The notes below the pieces were generated by a model, which was not told the DNA's origin, searched no databases, and saw nothing but the letters and a program-made list of their open reading frames with translations. A DNA stretch of 5,927 bases. Origin: Thermoplasmata archaeon. Lineage in GTDB: Archaea > Thermoplasmatota > Thermoplasmata > Lutacidiplasmatales > UBA184. Positions 1-5,461 of this stretch are shown here, piece after piece. The DNA lies in the NCBI GenBank assembly GCA_030039825.1, contig JASHUV010000152.1, positions 1-5,927 of the forward strand, in the 5' to 3' direction. The first letter of the stretch is position 1. Each line of letters starts with the position of its first letter. The position numbers and the translations under genes are program-made.

Positions 1-641
1 AACTTCGCCCCCAGGCTGCGGACCTGCTCGCCGGCCGCCCGTCGGACGTCGTACCCCTCGACGATCGCCCCCAGCCGCCGCGCCGTCGCGATGGCCATCA
101 ATCCCGCGACCCCGGCGCCCAGGATCAGGACGGTCGCCGGTCGGATCGTGCCCGCGGCGGTCGTGAGCATCGGGAAGAGGCGCGGGGAGAGCTCGGCGCC
201 GAGCACCGCCGCCGCGTACCCGGCGACGGTCGCTTGGGAGGAGAGCACGTCCATGCTCTGGGCGCGGGTGATCCGCGGCAGGAGCTCGAGGGCGAAGTCC
301 CTCAGGCGAGCGTCGACGAGCGCGCGGACGTTCTCCGCGCGACGGGAGGGATAGAGCAGGGAGACGACCGTGGTGCCGGCGGCGAGGCGCCGCAGCGCCG
401 GCGGGTCCGGCGGCTGGACCGCGACGAGGAGCTGGGCCGTCGTCAGGGAGGCCGGGTCCGGAGCGATCGACGCGCCGGCCGCGCGGAACGCCTCGTCCGG
501 GTAACCGGCGGCGACGCCCGCCCCCGACTCGACCAGGACCTCCCAGCCCTTGCCGACGAGCTTCTGCGCGATCTCGGGGACGATCGCCACCCGTCGCTCG
601 CCGGCCAGGGTCTCCTTCGGTACGGCGAGCCGGAGGGGCAT
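1..641 (-). CDS. pntA: NAD(P) transhydrogenase subunit alpha, N-terminal part (cut by window edge)
   Basis: This is the NAD(H)-binding domain I of proton-translocating transhydrogenase, which moves hydride between NADH and NADP+ coupled to proton flow; domain I lies on the cytoplasmic side. The visible 213 residues start MPLRLAVPKETLAGERRVAI, the usual family opening. Residues 122-135 carry PRITRAQSMDVLSS, the RQD-loop signature, with R123, Q128, D131 and S134 matching the nucleotide-binding residues of the Rhodospirillum enzyme. A Rossmann motif GAGVAG lies at 175-180, and an acidic residue (D198, in GYDVR) ends the second strand, as expected for NAD rather than NADP. The match runs without a gap to base 1, so the gene continues outside. 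Family knowledge says pntAB and pntB should follow downstream. The ATG start fits the family N-terminus and lies about 26 bases from a TATA-like box. Alanine dehydrogenase is related but lacks the RAQSMD signature. Confidence 0.93.
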   Translation of the reverse strand, partial: MPLRLAVPKETLAGERRVAIVPEIAQKLVGKGWEVLVESGAGVAAGYPDEAFRAAGASIAPDPASLTTAQLLVAVQPPDPPALRRLAAGTTVVSLLYPSRRAENVRALVDARLRDFALELLPRITRAQSMDVLSSQATVAGYAAAVLGAELSPRLFPMLTTAAGTIRPATVLILGAGVAGLMAIATARRLGAIVEGYDVRRAAGEQVRSLGAK

Positions 642-663
642 CTCCCCCCGTCGGACCGGACGG

Positions 664-672
664 GATTTAACC
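664..672 (-). promoter_or_regulatory. TATA-like box of the transhydrogenase gene, overlapping a stop codon
   Basis: The minus strand reads GGTTAAATCC here, the only AT-rich patch in this GC-rich stretch. Its centre is about 26-27 bases before the ATG at 641, the normal archaeal TATA-to-start-site distance, so the mRNA would begin at or very near the ATG (leaderless). The TAA stop of the upstream nuclease gene (667-669) is part of the box. A G-rich run directly before the ATG (GGGGGAG) is too close to act as a normal Shine-Dalgarno site. Confidence 0.55.
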
Positions 673-1491
673 GTTCGCCGGTGGGTTCGGAGCCCACGTC
701 GAGGGGGCCGCGACGTGGGGCGACGGTGGGCCGATCGCCCCGGCGGAGGTCAGCAGCCGCCGGGCGAGCTCCGCGGTGGCGAAATCCAGGAGGGGCTCGA
801 GGTTCACCGTGTCGGCCCGGTTGTAGCGCACGAGGCGCTCGAGCGCGCCCGCGCGACCCCGCCGGTGCTCCTCCCAGAGATGGACGGCATCGAGCCCGTG
901 GACGCCCTCGACTCCCGCGCGGTCCCCGAGGCCGAGCGTCTGCTCGATCCGCTTGAGGCCGCCGGCGTACCCGATCCGGTAGAGCAGGAAACGGAGGTCG
1001 ATGTGGGCCGGGGGCACGGTGAGCCCGGGGAAGCGGACGGCGAGGAACGGGACGTCGAACAGCGACCCGTTGAACGTCGCCAGGAGCTGGAAGCGGCGCA
1101 GGTACGCGGGCAACTCCTCGAGGTCGTCGTCGGCGACGAACGTGCGGGTGGCGCCCCCCCCGTGCACCGTCACCGTCGTCACGATCCCCTCGTACGGGGA
1201 GAGGCCCGTCGTTTCGATGTCGAGGAACGCCGTCTCGGCCCGGAAGGTGGGGTAGAGCCGCCAGAGCTCCCCGGGCGGGAGCCGGGAGGCGAACCACGAC
1301 GCCCGGCGCTCGCCGAGCGCCGATTCGCTCTCCGCGAGCTCGCGAGCGCGCCGACGCTCCGTCGGGCTGGGCCCGGGGGAGCCGGTGGGGAGCCGTCCGA
1401 GGTCCGACCAGTCCCGGACCCCGCGCCGCCAGAGCGCGACCTCCGTCGCGGGTCCGACGCCCGAGAGATGGACGAACGTCGATCGCAGCAC
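667..1491 (-). CDS. YprB-type RNase H-like (DEDD) 3'-5' exonuclease family protein
   Basis: A 274-residue protein with the three motifs of DEDD exonucleases: FLDIETTG with D91 and E93 (motif I), FNGSLFDVPFL with D146 (motif II), and YNRADTVN with Y223 and D227 (motif III, the DEDDy form). IDLR at 164-167 and the HLWEEHRRG...ALERLVRYN stretch also match the YprB/ribonuclease H-like family. Residues 8-27 (HLSGVGPATEVALWRRGVRD) look like a helix-hairpin-helix, usually a non-specific nucleic-acid contact. About 25 Pro/Ala-rich residues end the protein. The substrate is unknown; DNA repair or RNA trimming are both possible. I chose GTG at 1491 because MLRSTFVHL is the typical opening and a TATA-like patch lies about 30 bases before it. 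An open frame running up to 2184 is Arg/Pro-rich out-of-frame sequence and not part of the gene. Gap to the next gene downstream is 25 bases. Confidence 0.85.
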   Translation of the reverse strand: MLRSTFVHLSGVGPATEVALWRRGVRDWSDLGRLPTGSPGPSPTERRRARELAESESALGERRASWFASRLPPGELWRLYPTFRAETAFLDIETTGLSPYEGIVTTVTVHGGGATRTFVADDDLEELPAYLRRFQLLATFNGSLFDVPFLAVRFPGLTVPPAHIDLRFLLYRIGYAGGLKRIEQTLGLGDRAGVEGVHGLDAVHLWEEHRRGRAGALERLVRYNRADTVNLEPLLDFATAELARRLLTSAGAIGPPSPHVAAPSTWAPNPPANG

Positions 1492-1517
1492 GGCCGGCTC
1501 CCCCGACGGTCCGGGCC

Positions 1518-1526
1518 TGATAGCTT
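1518..1526 (-). promoter_or_regulatory. TATA-like patch before the nuclease gene
   Basis: AAGCTATCA on the minus strand sits inside the 47-base gap between the small unknown gene and the nuclease, centred about 30 bases before the GTG. That would put the transcription start about 4 bases before the start codon. It is the only AT-rich run in the gap. Co-transcription from upstream remains possible. Confidence 0.35.
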
Positions 1527-1538
1527 GGCCGCACCGGC

Positions 1539-1919
1539 TCAGGGCCGGGGGTCGGCCCCATCGACGGGGAGAGGGCCGAGGGCGCCGACGCGGGCCTTCA
1601 CCGCCGCCCAGAAGCGCGCGACCTCCTCCGGCGGGGGGCGCTCGTCGTAGAGGGGGCTGCGGAGCTCCGCCTCGAGGATGTCCGGGTCGTCGGAGTCCCA
1701 GACGAGCCTCAGAAGGCCATCGGCGATCTCCTCCTCGAACGCGAAGATCCGCCGGCGCGGGTCGGTCGCGATCGGTTCCGGGCGCAGGAGGTCGAGCGGG
1801 GGTTCCGGCGGGGGCGGTGGGCCTTTCGTCAGGAGGACCGGCGCCGGCGCGGGGGGAAGGCGGAGGCGGAGCCAGGCGGTGACCGGCCAGCGGCTGCGGG
1901 ACGCGCCGAGCGAGGGCAC
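1539..1919 (-). CDS. small protein of unknown function
   Basis: I do not recognise this 126-residue protein. It has a basic/hydrophobic N-terminus (residues 8-30, no clean membrane helix), a proline-rich hinge (34-41, with five consecutive prolines), and a C-terminal half (55-113) that looks folded: IFAFEEEIADGLLRLVWDS, then an acidic stretch, then EEVARFWAAVKARVGAL as a likely amphipathic helix. The composition is balanced and acidic in that half, unlike the Arg-rich shadow frames around it, and codon third positions are nearly all G/C, so I take it as a real gene. The start is uncertain. A TTG at 1946 is possible, but GTG at 1919 has a T-rich patch 26-27 bases before it, as other genes here do. 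It lies 47 bases upstream of the nuclease on the same strand, so a linked role is possible but unproven. Confidence 0.6.
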   Translation of the reverse strand: MPSLGASRSRWPVTAWLRLRLPPAPAPVLLTKGPPPPPEPPLDLLRPEPIATDPRRRIFAFEEEIADGLLRLVWDSDDPDILEAELRSPLYDERPPPEEVARFWAAVKARVGALGPLPVDGADPRP

Positions 1920-1941
1920 GCTCCTCGCGAGACGTCGGGTC

Positions 1942-1949
1942 GTCAAAAG
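1942..1949 (-). promoter_or_regulatory. weak TATA-like patch before the small unknown gene
   Basis: CTTTTGAC on the minus strand is the only T-rich run between 1920 and 2010. It is centred about 27 bases before the GTG at 1919, the leaderless spacing. Weak evidence; used mainly to choose the start codon. Confidence 0.25.
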
Positions 1950-2013
1950 GCCGGGGGGAGCGGGAGGTCCCCCCCGGCGGGAGGGCGATCGCCGTGCAGC
2001 GCCGGGAAGGGCG

Positions 2014-2020
2014 CATATAG
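2014..2020 (+). promoter_or_regulatory. TATA box of the PKD surface-protein gene
   Basis: CATATAG stands out in a region of over 70% G+C. Its centre is about 31 bases before the ATG at 2048, putting the transcription start near 2043-2048 and giving a leaderless or nearly leaderless mRNA. The reverse strand reads CTATATG, so use in the other direction is possible, but no minus-strand start codon is well placed for it. Confidence 0.55.
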
Positions 2021-2029
2021 AGCGAGCAC

Positions 2030-2047
2030 GGTGGAGGGTCGTCCACC
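2030..2047. repeat. perfect inverted repeat touching the PKD gene start codon
   Basis: GGTGGA (2030-2035), a six-base spacer, then TCCACC (2042-2047) ending directly before the ATG at 2048. The left arm holds GGAGG (2033-2037), which would be a Shine-Dalgarno site 10 bases from the ATG if it is transcribed. If transcription starts near 2044, as the TATA box predicts, the repeat is DNA over the start site and could instead bind a regulator. Confidence 0.45.
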
Positions 2048-3190
2048 ATGGGCGGCGGAACCCGCCAGTGTGCGGCTCTCATGTCCCGCGCGCCCCTCGG
2101 CGTCGCGGCGCTTCTCCTCCTCCTCGGGACCGCCGGCTCGGCGGCGGCCGGCGCATCGGCCGTGCCGTCAGGGACCGCGGCCACCCCCCTCCCGTCGTCC
2201 GCCCCGCTCCAGGCCTACCTCTCCTCGAACCTGAGCTACGCCCAGTTCGGGACGCCGAGGAGCGTCGCGTTCCACACCTCCGTGGTCGATACCGCGGGCG
2301 TCGCCGTGATCTCCTACGGGTGGAACTTCGGCGACGGCAACATCTCGAACGGTTCCGCCTCGACGGACCACCTCTTCACGCTCCCGGGCGCCTACCTCGT
2401 GACGGTGGAGGTGGAGGACGCCGACCAGCACACGGCGATCTCCACGCTCTCGATCGACATCCTCAACACGACGTTCTTCGGAGCCGAGGACCTGCCGGGC
2501 GCGATACCCCCCATCGCCTCCCCGAACGCCACGGTCGACTTCGAGCCGCCCGTCACCTTCGACGCGAACGCGTCCTTCGACTGGAGCTTCGGCGACGGGT
2601 CGACGAGCCATCTCGCCGCCCCGACCCACGCCTTCCTTCCGGGGACCTACGACGTCCGGCTGACGATCGGCTCGGTGGGCGGCGGCCCGAACGGCTCGAC
2701 CGCAGAGAGCTCGACGGACGTGGTGACGGTGATCGTTCCGGGCCCCGGTTCCGGGCCCGTCCTCGCCGCGAACAGCTCGATCGAGGTCGTGCCGGTGTGC
2801 GGCGCCGGCAACCTCACCGTGCTCTTCACGCCCTACGAAGAGGGGGGCGTCGCGCCGTTCGGCGAGACGTGGGACTTCGGGGACGGCACGAGCCCGGGCG
2901 GGCCGTACGCCGTCCTCGAGGCGTTCACCGCCCCCGCCCCGACCGTCGCCGAGCTCTCCCTCGTCGACGCCGCCGGGAACTTCGCCTCGACCGGGGTCCC
3001 GGTGATCCCCTACCCGGTCATCACGGCGGGTCCCTCCTGCCCCGCCCCCTCCCCGAGCGAGGTCACGGGCCTCACGGGCCCGTGGTCGGCCGTCCTCCTC
3101 GTCGGCGGCGCCGGGTCGGCGACCGTCGGGGCCGCCCTGCTCGTGCAGGCGGTCCGTCTCTCCCGTCGGCCGGGGTCGGGTCGGCCGTGA
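2048..3190 (+). CDS. secreted, membrane-anchored surface protein with three PKD-like repeats
   Basis: A 380-residue protein with a signal peptide (about residues 14-38, hydrophobic core GVAALLLLLGTAG then an Ala-rich cleavage zone), three PKD-like beta-sandwich repeats, and a C-terminal membrane helix (about 346-368) followed by a basic tail, so it should be anchored with the body outside. The PKD signatures are WNFGDGN at 92-98, WSFGDGS at 179-185 and WDFGDGT at 275-281, each followed by a G-[AT]-Y or equivalent closing strand. There are nine N-glycosylation sequons (N61, 98, 101, 140, 160, 174, 215, 242, 255). C251 and C331 flank repeat three and could form a disulfide. PKD repeats usually serve as adhesion or spacer modules; no catalytic domain is seen. 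The ATG at 2048 fits the TATA box; an ATG at 2081 (M12) would give a more usual signal peptide and cannot be excluded. The gene converges on the DUF2079 gene. Confidence 0.85.
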   Translation: MGGGTRQCAALMSRAPLGVAALLLLLGTAGSAAAGASAVPSGTAATPLPSSAPLQAYLSSNLSYAQFGTPRSVAFHTSVVDTAGVAVISYGWNFGDGNISNGSASTDHLFTLPGAYLVTVEVEDADQHTAISTLSIDILNTTFFGAEDLPGAIPPIASPNATVDFEPPVTFDANASFDWSFGDGSTSHLAAPTHAFLPGTYDVRLTIGSVGGGPNGSTAESSTDVVTVIVPGPGSGPVLAANSSIEVVPVCGAGNLTVLFTPYEEGGVAPFGETWDFGDGTSPGGPYAVLEAFTAPAPTVAELSLVDAAGNFASTGVPVIPYPVITAGPSCPAPSPSEVTGLTGPWSAVLLVGGAGSATVGAALLVQAVRLSRRPGSGRP

Positions 3191-3199
3191 GCCTCACGG
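3185..3199. repeat. palindrome holding both stop codons of the convergent genes
   Basis: CCGTGA-GCC-TCACGG is a perfect inverted repeat with a 3-base centre. TGA of the PKD gene (3188-3190) lies in the left arm, and the TGA of the DUF2079 gene (3194-3196 reversed) in the right arm. There is no T-run on either strand nearby, so it is not a typical archaeal terminator. It might still act as a short two-way stop hairpin. Confidence 0.5.
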
Positions 3200-5281
3200 G
3201 CCGGGGAGGCCCGACTGGGTCAGCGAGACCCCCCCGAAGACGAGCGGGCCCGTCCAGTTCTCGATCGAGAGCGTGAAGACCGGGTCCACGACGTACTCGG
3301 GGACCATGAGGGAGAGGGCGACCGAGACCGGGCCGTCGGTCCCGGTCCACGGCGCGCCGTCGAAGGTGACGTTGAACGTCGGGCCCCCGCCGGGGCTCGC
3401 GAGCGACCAGTCGGCCCGGTCCGTCGGGCTCGGGTGGTCCACCTCGAGGCTCAGGTTCACCGAGTAGCGCCCGGGGAAGAGGACGGGGGGTCCGCCCCAC
3501 GGAGAGGCGGTCGGGCCGGTGATGAAGGTGCCGGACCCGGGCTGGTGCCAGGTGTCGCCCCCCGGCCCGAACGCGGAGGTGAAGCTTCCCACGTCGAACC
3601 GCTCCGACGCGGGCAGGTAGAGCCTCGGCGGCGCGGTGTCGTTCGCGGCGAGCGCGACGGCCCCGTCGGCCTCCCCGAGGATCCCGTAGCCCGCCGAGAG
3701 GAAGTGGTTCGCCCACTCGACCATCGTGGTCGGCTCCGTGCAGGAGGGAGGGTACTGCTGCGGGTTCACGAACGTGGGGTCGTACGGATCGGTGACGACG
3801 TACTCGACGGCCTGACCCGGGACGTAGCAGGCCGGCACGCTCGCGCCCCAGCGCTCGAAGAGCTCCGGCAGGTTGTCCTGGACGAGCGCCGCACCGCCCG
3901 GCGGGACCACCCCGACGAGGTCGAGGACGGCGGCGTCGTCGGTCCGATTGCCGCTCGTGAACGCGCCCGGGTCGTAGTAGAGCGTCAGCGTGCCGAGGGG
4001 GGCCTCCTTCTCGTACGCCGCGTTGTACGGCGAGATCGGCGACAGGAGGAGGAAGGAGATGGCGACGAGGGCGAGGACGACGCCCGGAACGCTCGCCCGG
4101 ACCGCCCGCCGGTACCGGGCCGGCACCCTCCGCACGATCCGCCCGACCGGCGCGAGGGGGGAGGTGAGGGTGGGGTCGGCGGCGGCCGGTCCGCGGAAGC
4201 GCTCGAGGGCCCGGATCGAGGCGACGAAGATCACCGGGACGAAGAGGCTCCCGTACTGGTCGTGGAACGGGTCGAGGAAGACGGAGTCGGAGGTGAGGAG
4301 GGCCGGGGCCCAGTAGGCGAGGAGCGGCCAGCGCTCCTCGCGCGCGAGGACGGGCAGCCCGAGGAGCGGGAGGAAGACGATGGCGAGGACGAGCAGCTTC
4401 GCGGACATGTCGCCGGAGGCGTCGAAGGTGATGGAGATCGCGCCGTTCGAGGCCGACACGGACCGCTCGATCAGGCTCGAGCTCGAGGTCAGCCCCTGGC
4501 CCCAGACGACGATCGCGAGCACGACCGCGGAGCTCACGATGAGGAACGTCGCGAAGGCGAGCCGGCGGGTCGAGAGGGTCACGCGCCGCGACCAGGGGGC
4601 GAGGACGCGGATCCGCCCGGCGACGAGCGACTCGACGATGATCCCGGTCCCGAGGGCGGCGACGACGATCGGGGATCCGATGTTGGTCAGGATGGCGACG
4701 ACGAAGACCGGGACGGCGGCCCCGAGACGGTCGGTCCGGTAGAGCCAGTACCCGAACAGGAAGAACGTCGGGAAGAACGCTTCGAAGTGGAACGGGTACC
4801 AGAGCATCCCCGTGAGGGCCGGATAGAACAGGTAGGCCGTCGCGAAGGCGAGGCCGGCGCCCCCGCTCTCGAGCTTCGCCCGGGCGATGAGGTAGACGGG
4901 GATCGCGCCGGCGAAGACGATGACGTTCTGGAACGCGAGGAGGAAGAGGAGGAAGGAGGGCTCGGAGGGGATCAGGAGGTAGGGGATCACGAAGAGGTTC
5001 GAGATCATGTGCTCGCTGATCACCGGGCCGGTCGTCGTCTGCCAGATGTCCCTCAGGCTGAGGCCGAAGTCGAAGACGCCGAGGTGGAGCGTCAGGTAGC
5101 GCTGCCAGTCGAACGAGGTCCACAGGGCGCTCAGGACGGCGATCTCGGCGAGGAGGAGCGCGAGCTGCGGCTCGGGGCGCTTCAGGAAGCTCGCGATCCC
5201 GGCGCGGCGGGTCGGCGGGACGCCGGCGGGGGTGTCGAGGGAGCCCGACGCCGCCGGGGCCTCCGACCCACCGTCGGTCAC
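3194..5281 (-). CDS. DUF2079 family polytopic membrane protein (GT-C-like) with an outside C-terminal beta domain
   Basis: A 695-residue protein. Residues 1-35 are cytoplasmic and low-complexity. About 9-11 membrane helices fill 38-414. GVFDFGLSLRDIWQTTTG (68-85) matches the first-loop motif of DUF2079 (D-x-G near a later W and G), where GT-C glycosyltransferases keep a key acidic residue. WYPFHFEAFFPTFFLFGYWLYRTDR (its FH part at 164-165) and DPFHDQYGSLFVPVIF (337-352) are further family landmarks. From 415 the chain is outside: an alpha/beta part (to about 545) with VQDNLPEL and VVTDPYDP, then a beta-rich extension (550-695) with FPGRYSVNLSLEV and ENWTGPLVFGGVSLTQ resembling a carbohydrate-binding sandwich. 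C485 and C514 are the only cysteines I see and could pair. The family role is probably sugar transfer from a lipid carrier, but substrate and activity are unproven. GTG at 5281 is the furthest upstream usable start; a stop lies in frame at 5354-5356. Confidence 0.82.
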   Translation of the reverse strand: MTDGGSEAPAASGSLDTPAGVPPTRRAGIASFLKRPEPQLALLLAEIAVLSALWTSFDWQRYLTLHLGVFDFGLSLRDIWQTTTGPVISEHMISNLFVIPYLLIPSEPSFLLFLLAFQNVIVFAGAIPVYLIARAKLESGGAGLAFATAYLFYPALTGMLWYPFHFEAFFPTFFLFGYWLYRTDRLGAAVPVFVVAILTNIGSPIVVAALGTGIIVESLVAGRIRVLAPWSRRVTLSTRRLAFATFLIVSSAVVLAIVVWGQGLTSSSSLIERSVSASNGAISITFDASGDMSAKLLVLAIVFLPLLGLPVLAREERWPLLAYWAPALLTSDSVFLDPFHDQYGSLFVPVIFVASIRALERFRGPAAADPTLTSPLAPVGRIVRRVPARYRRAVRASVPGVVLALVAISFLLLSPISPYNAAYEKEAPLGTLTLYYDPGAFTSGNRTDDAAVLDLVGVVPPGGAALVQDNLPELFERWGASVPACYVPGQAVEYVVTDPYDPTFVNPQQYPPSCTEPTTMVEWANHFLSAGYGILGEADGAVALAANDTAPPRLYLPASERFDVGSFTSAFGPGGDTWHQPGSGTFITGPTASPWGGPPVLFPGRYSVNLSLEVDHPSPTDRADWSLASPGGGPTFNVTFDGAPWTGTDGPVSVALSLMVPEYVVDPVFTLSIENWTGPLVFGGVSLTQSGLPGP

Positions 5282-5307
5282 GGGAGCGCCGGGCCGCGCC
5301 GCATCAT
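5278..5307 (-). other. possible nine-codon upstream reading frame (or weak promoter) before the DUF2079 gene
   Basis: An ATGATG pair at 5302-5307 opens a frame encoding MMRRGPALP, whose TGA (5278-5280) overlaps the GTG start of the DUF2079 gene as GTGA. This is the usual layout of translational coupling. It lies downstream of the TATA-like box at 5354-5360, so it could be on the mRNA. The alternative is that GCATGATGC is itself a poor TATA box, about 25 bases before the GTG. No Shine-Dalgarno site is seen for either start. Confidence 0.2.
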
Positions 5308-5353
5308 GCTGCCGCCGAGACCCCCGTCCGTTGCGCGTTGGGGGGAGAGGGGC

Positions 5354-5360
5354 CTATTAA
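5354..5360 (-). promoter_or_regulatory. TATA-like box upstream of the DUF2079 gene
   Basis: TTAATAG on the minus strand is the clearest AT-rich run between the palindrome and the gene. It predicts transcription from about 5330, giving a leader of about 50 bases before the GTG, longer than for the other genes here. That leader contains the short upstream frame. Confidence 0.4.
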
Positions 5361-5376
5361 CCCTCGTCCGGAGGCG

Positions 5377-5412
5377 CGGGGGAGGCGGCCCCGGCCGGGG
5401 CCGCCTCCCCCG
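5377..5412. repeat. perfect 36-bp palindrome between the 23S gene and the DUF2079 gene
   Basis: Two 18-base arms meet with no spacer: CGGGGGAGGCGGCCCCGG followed at once by its exact reverse complement. All 18 pairs match and 17 are G-C. It lies about 50 bases beyond the estimated 23S 3' end and about 17 bases before the TATA-like box of the DUF2079 gene. As RNA it would form a very stable stem with a tight loop. No T-run follows on the minus strand, so a classical terminator is not supported. It may be a transcription stop, RNA-end stabiliser, insulator or protein site. Confidence 0.8.
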
Positions 5413-5461
5413 GGGGGGAAACGGTTTCACACGCGTTCTGCTTAACTGTTAGAAGCCGCCA

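Noticed and set aside
680..698. tRNA T-arm look-alike GTGGGTTCGGAGCCCAC
   Set aside because: The conserved A58 of the T-loop is G here, no D-arm, anticodon arm or acceptor stem is found around it, and it lies in the nuclease coding end.
1920..1946. TTG at 1946 as start of the small unknown gene
   Set aside because: Rare start codon with no promoter or ribosome site at useful distance; GTG at 1919 has a T-rich patch about 27 bases upstream. Kept only as an alternative.
1492..2184. N-terminal extension of the nuclease frame to 505 residues
   Set aside because: The added part is Arg/Pro-rich out-of-frame reading of the small unknown gene and the divergent promoter; the family opening begins at the GTG at 1491.
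2735..2758. 11-base direct repeat GTTCCGGGCCC within the PKD gene
   Set aside because: It encodes a Pro/Gly linker between repeats, is out of phase (offset 13) and is explained by GC-rich codon choice.
1678..3276. A 532-residue plus-strand reading frame across the PKD gene
   Set aside because: Arg/Pro-rich frame out of phase with the PKD gene; it passes through the divergent promoter region and has no recognisable domain.
3434..5452. A 672-residue plus-strand reading frame
   Set aside because: Arg/Glu/Gly-rich antisense shadow of the DUF2079 gene, extending through the palindrome; it has no domain and no hydrophobic pattern.
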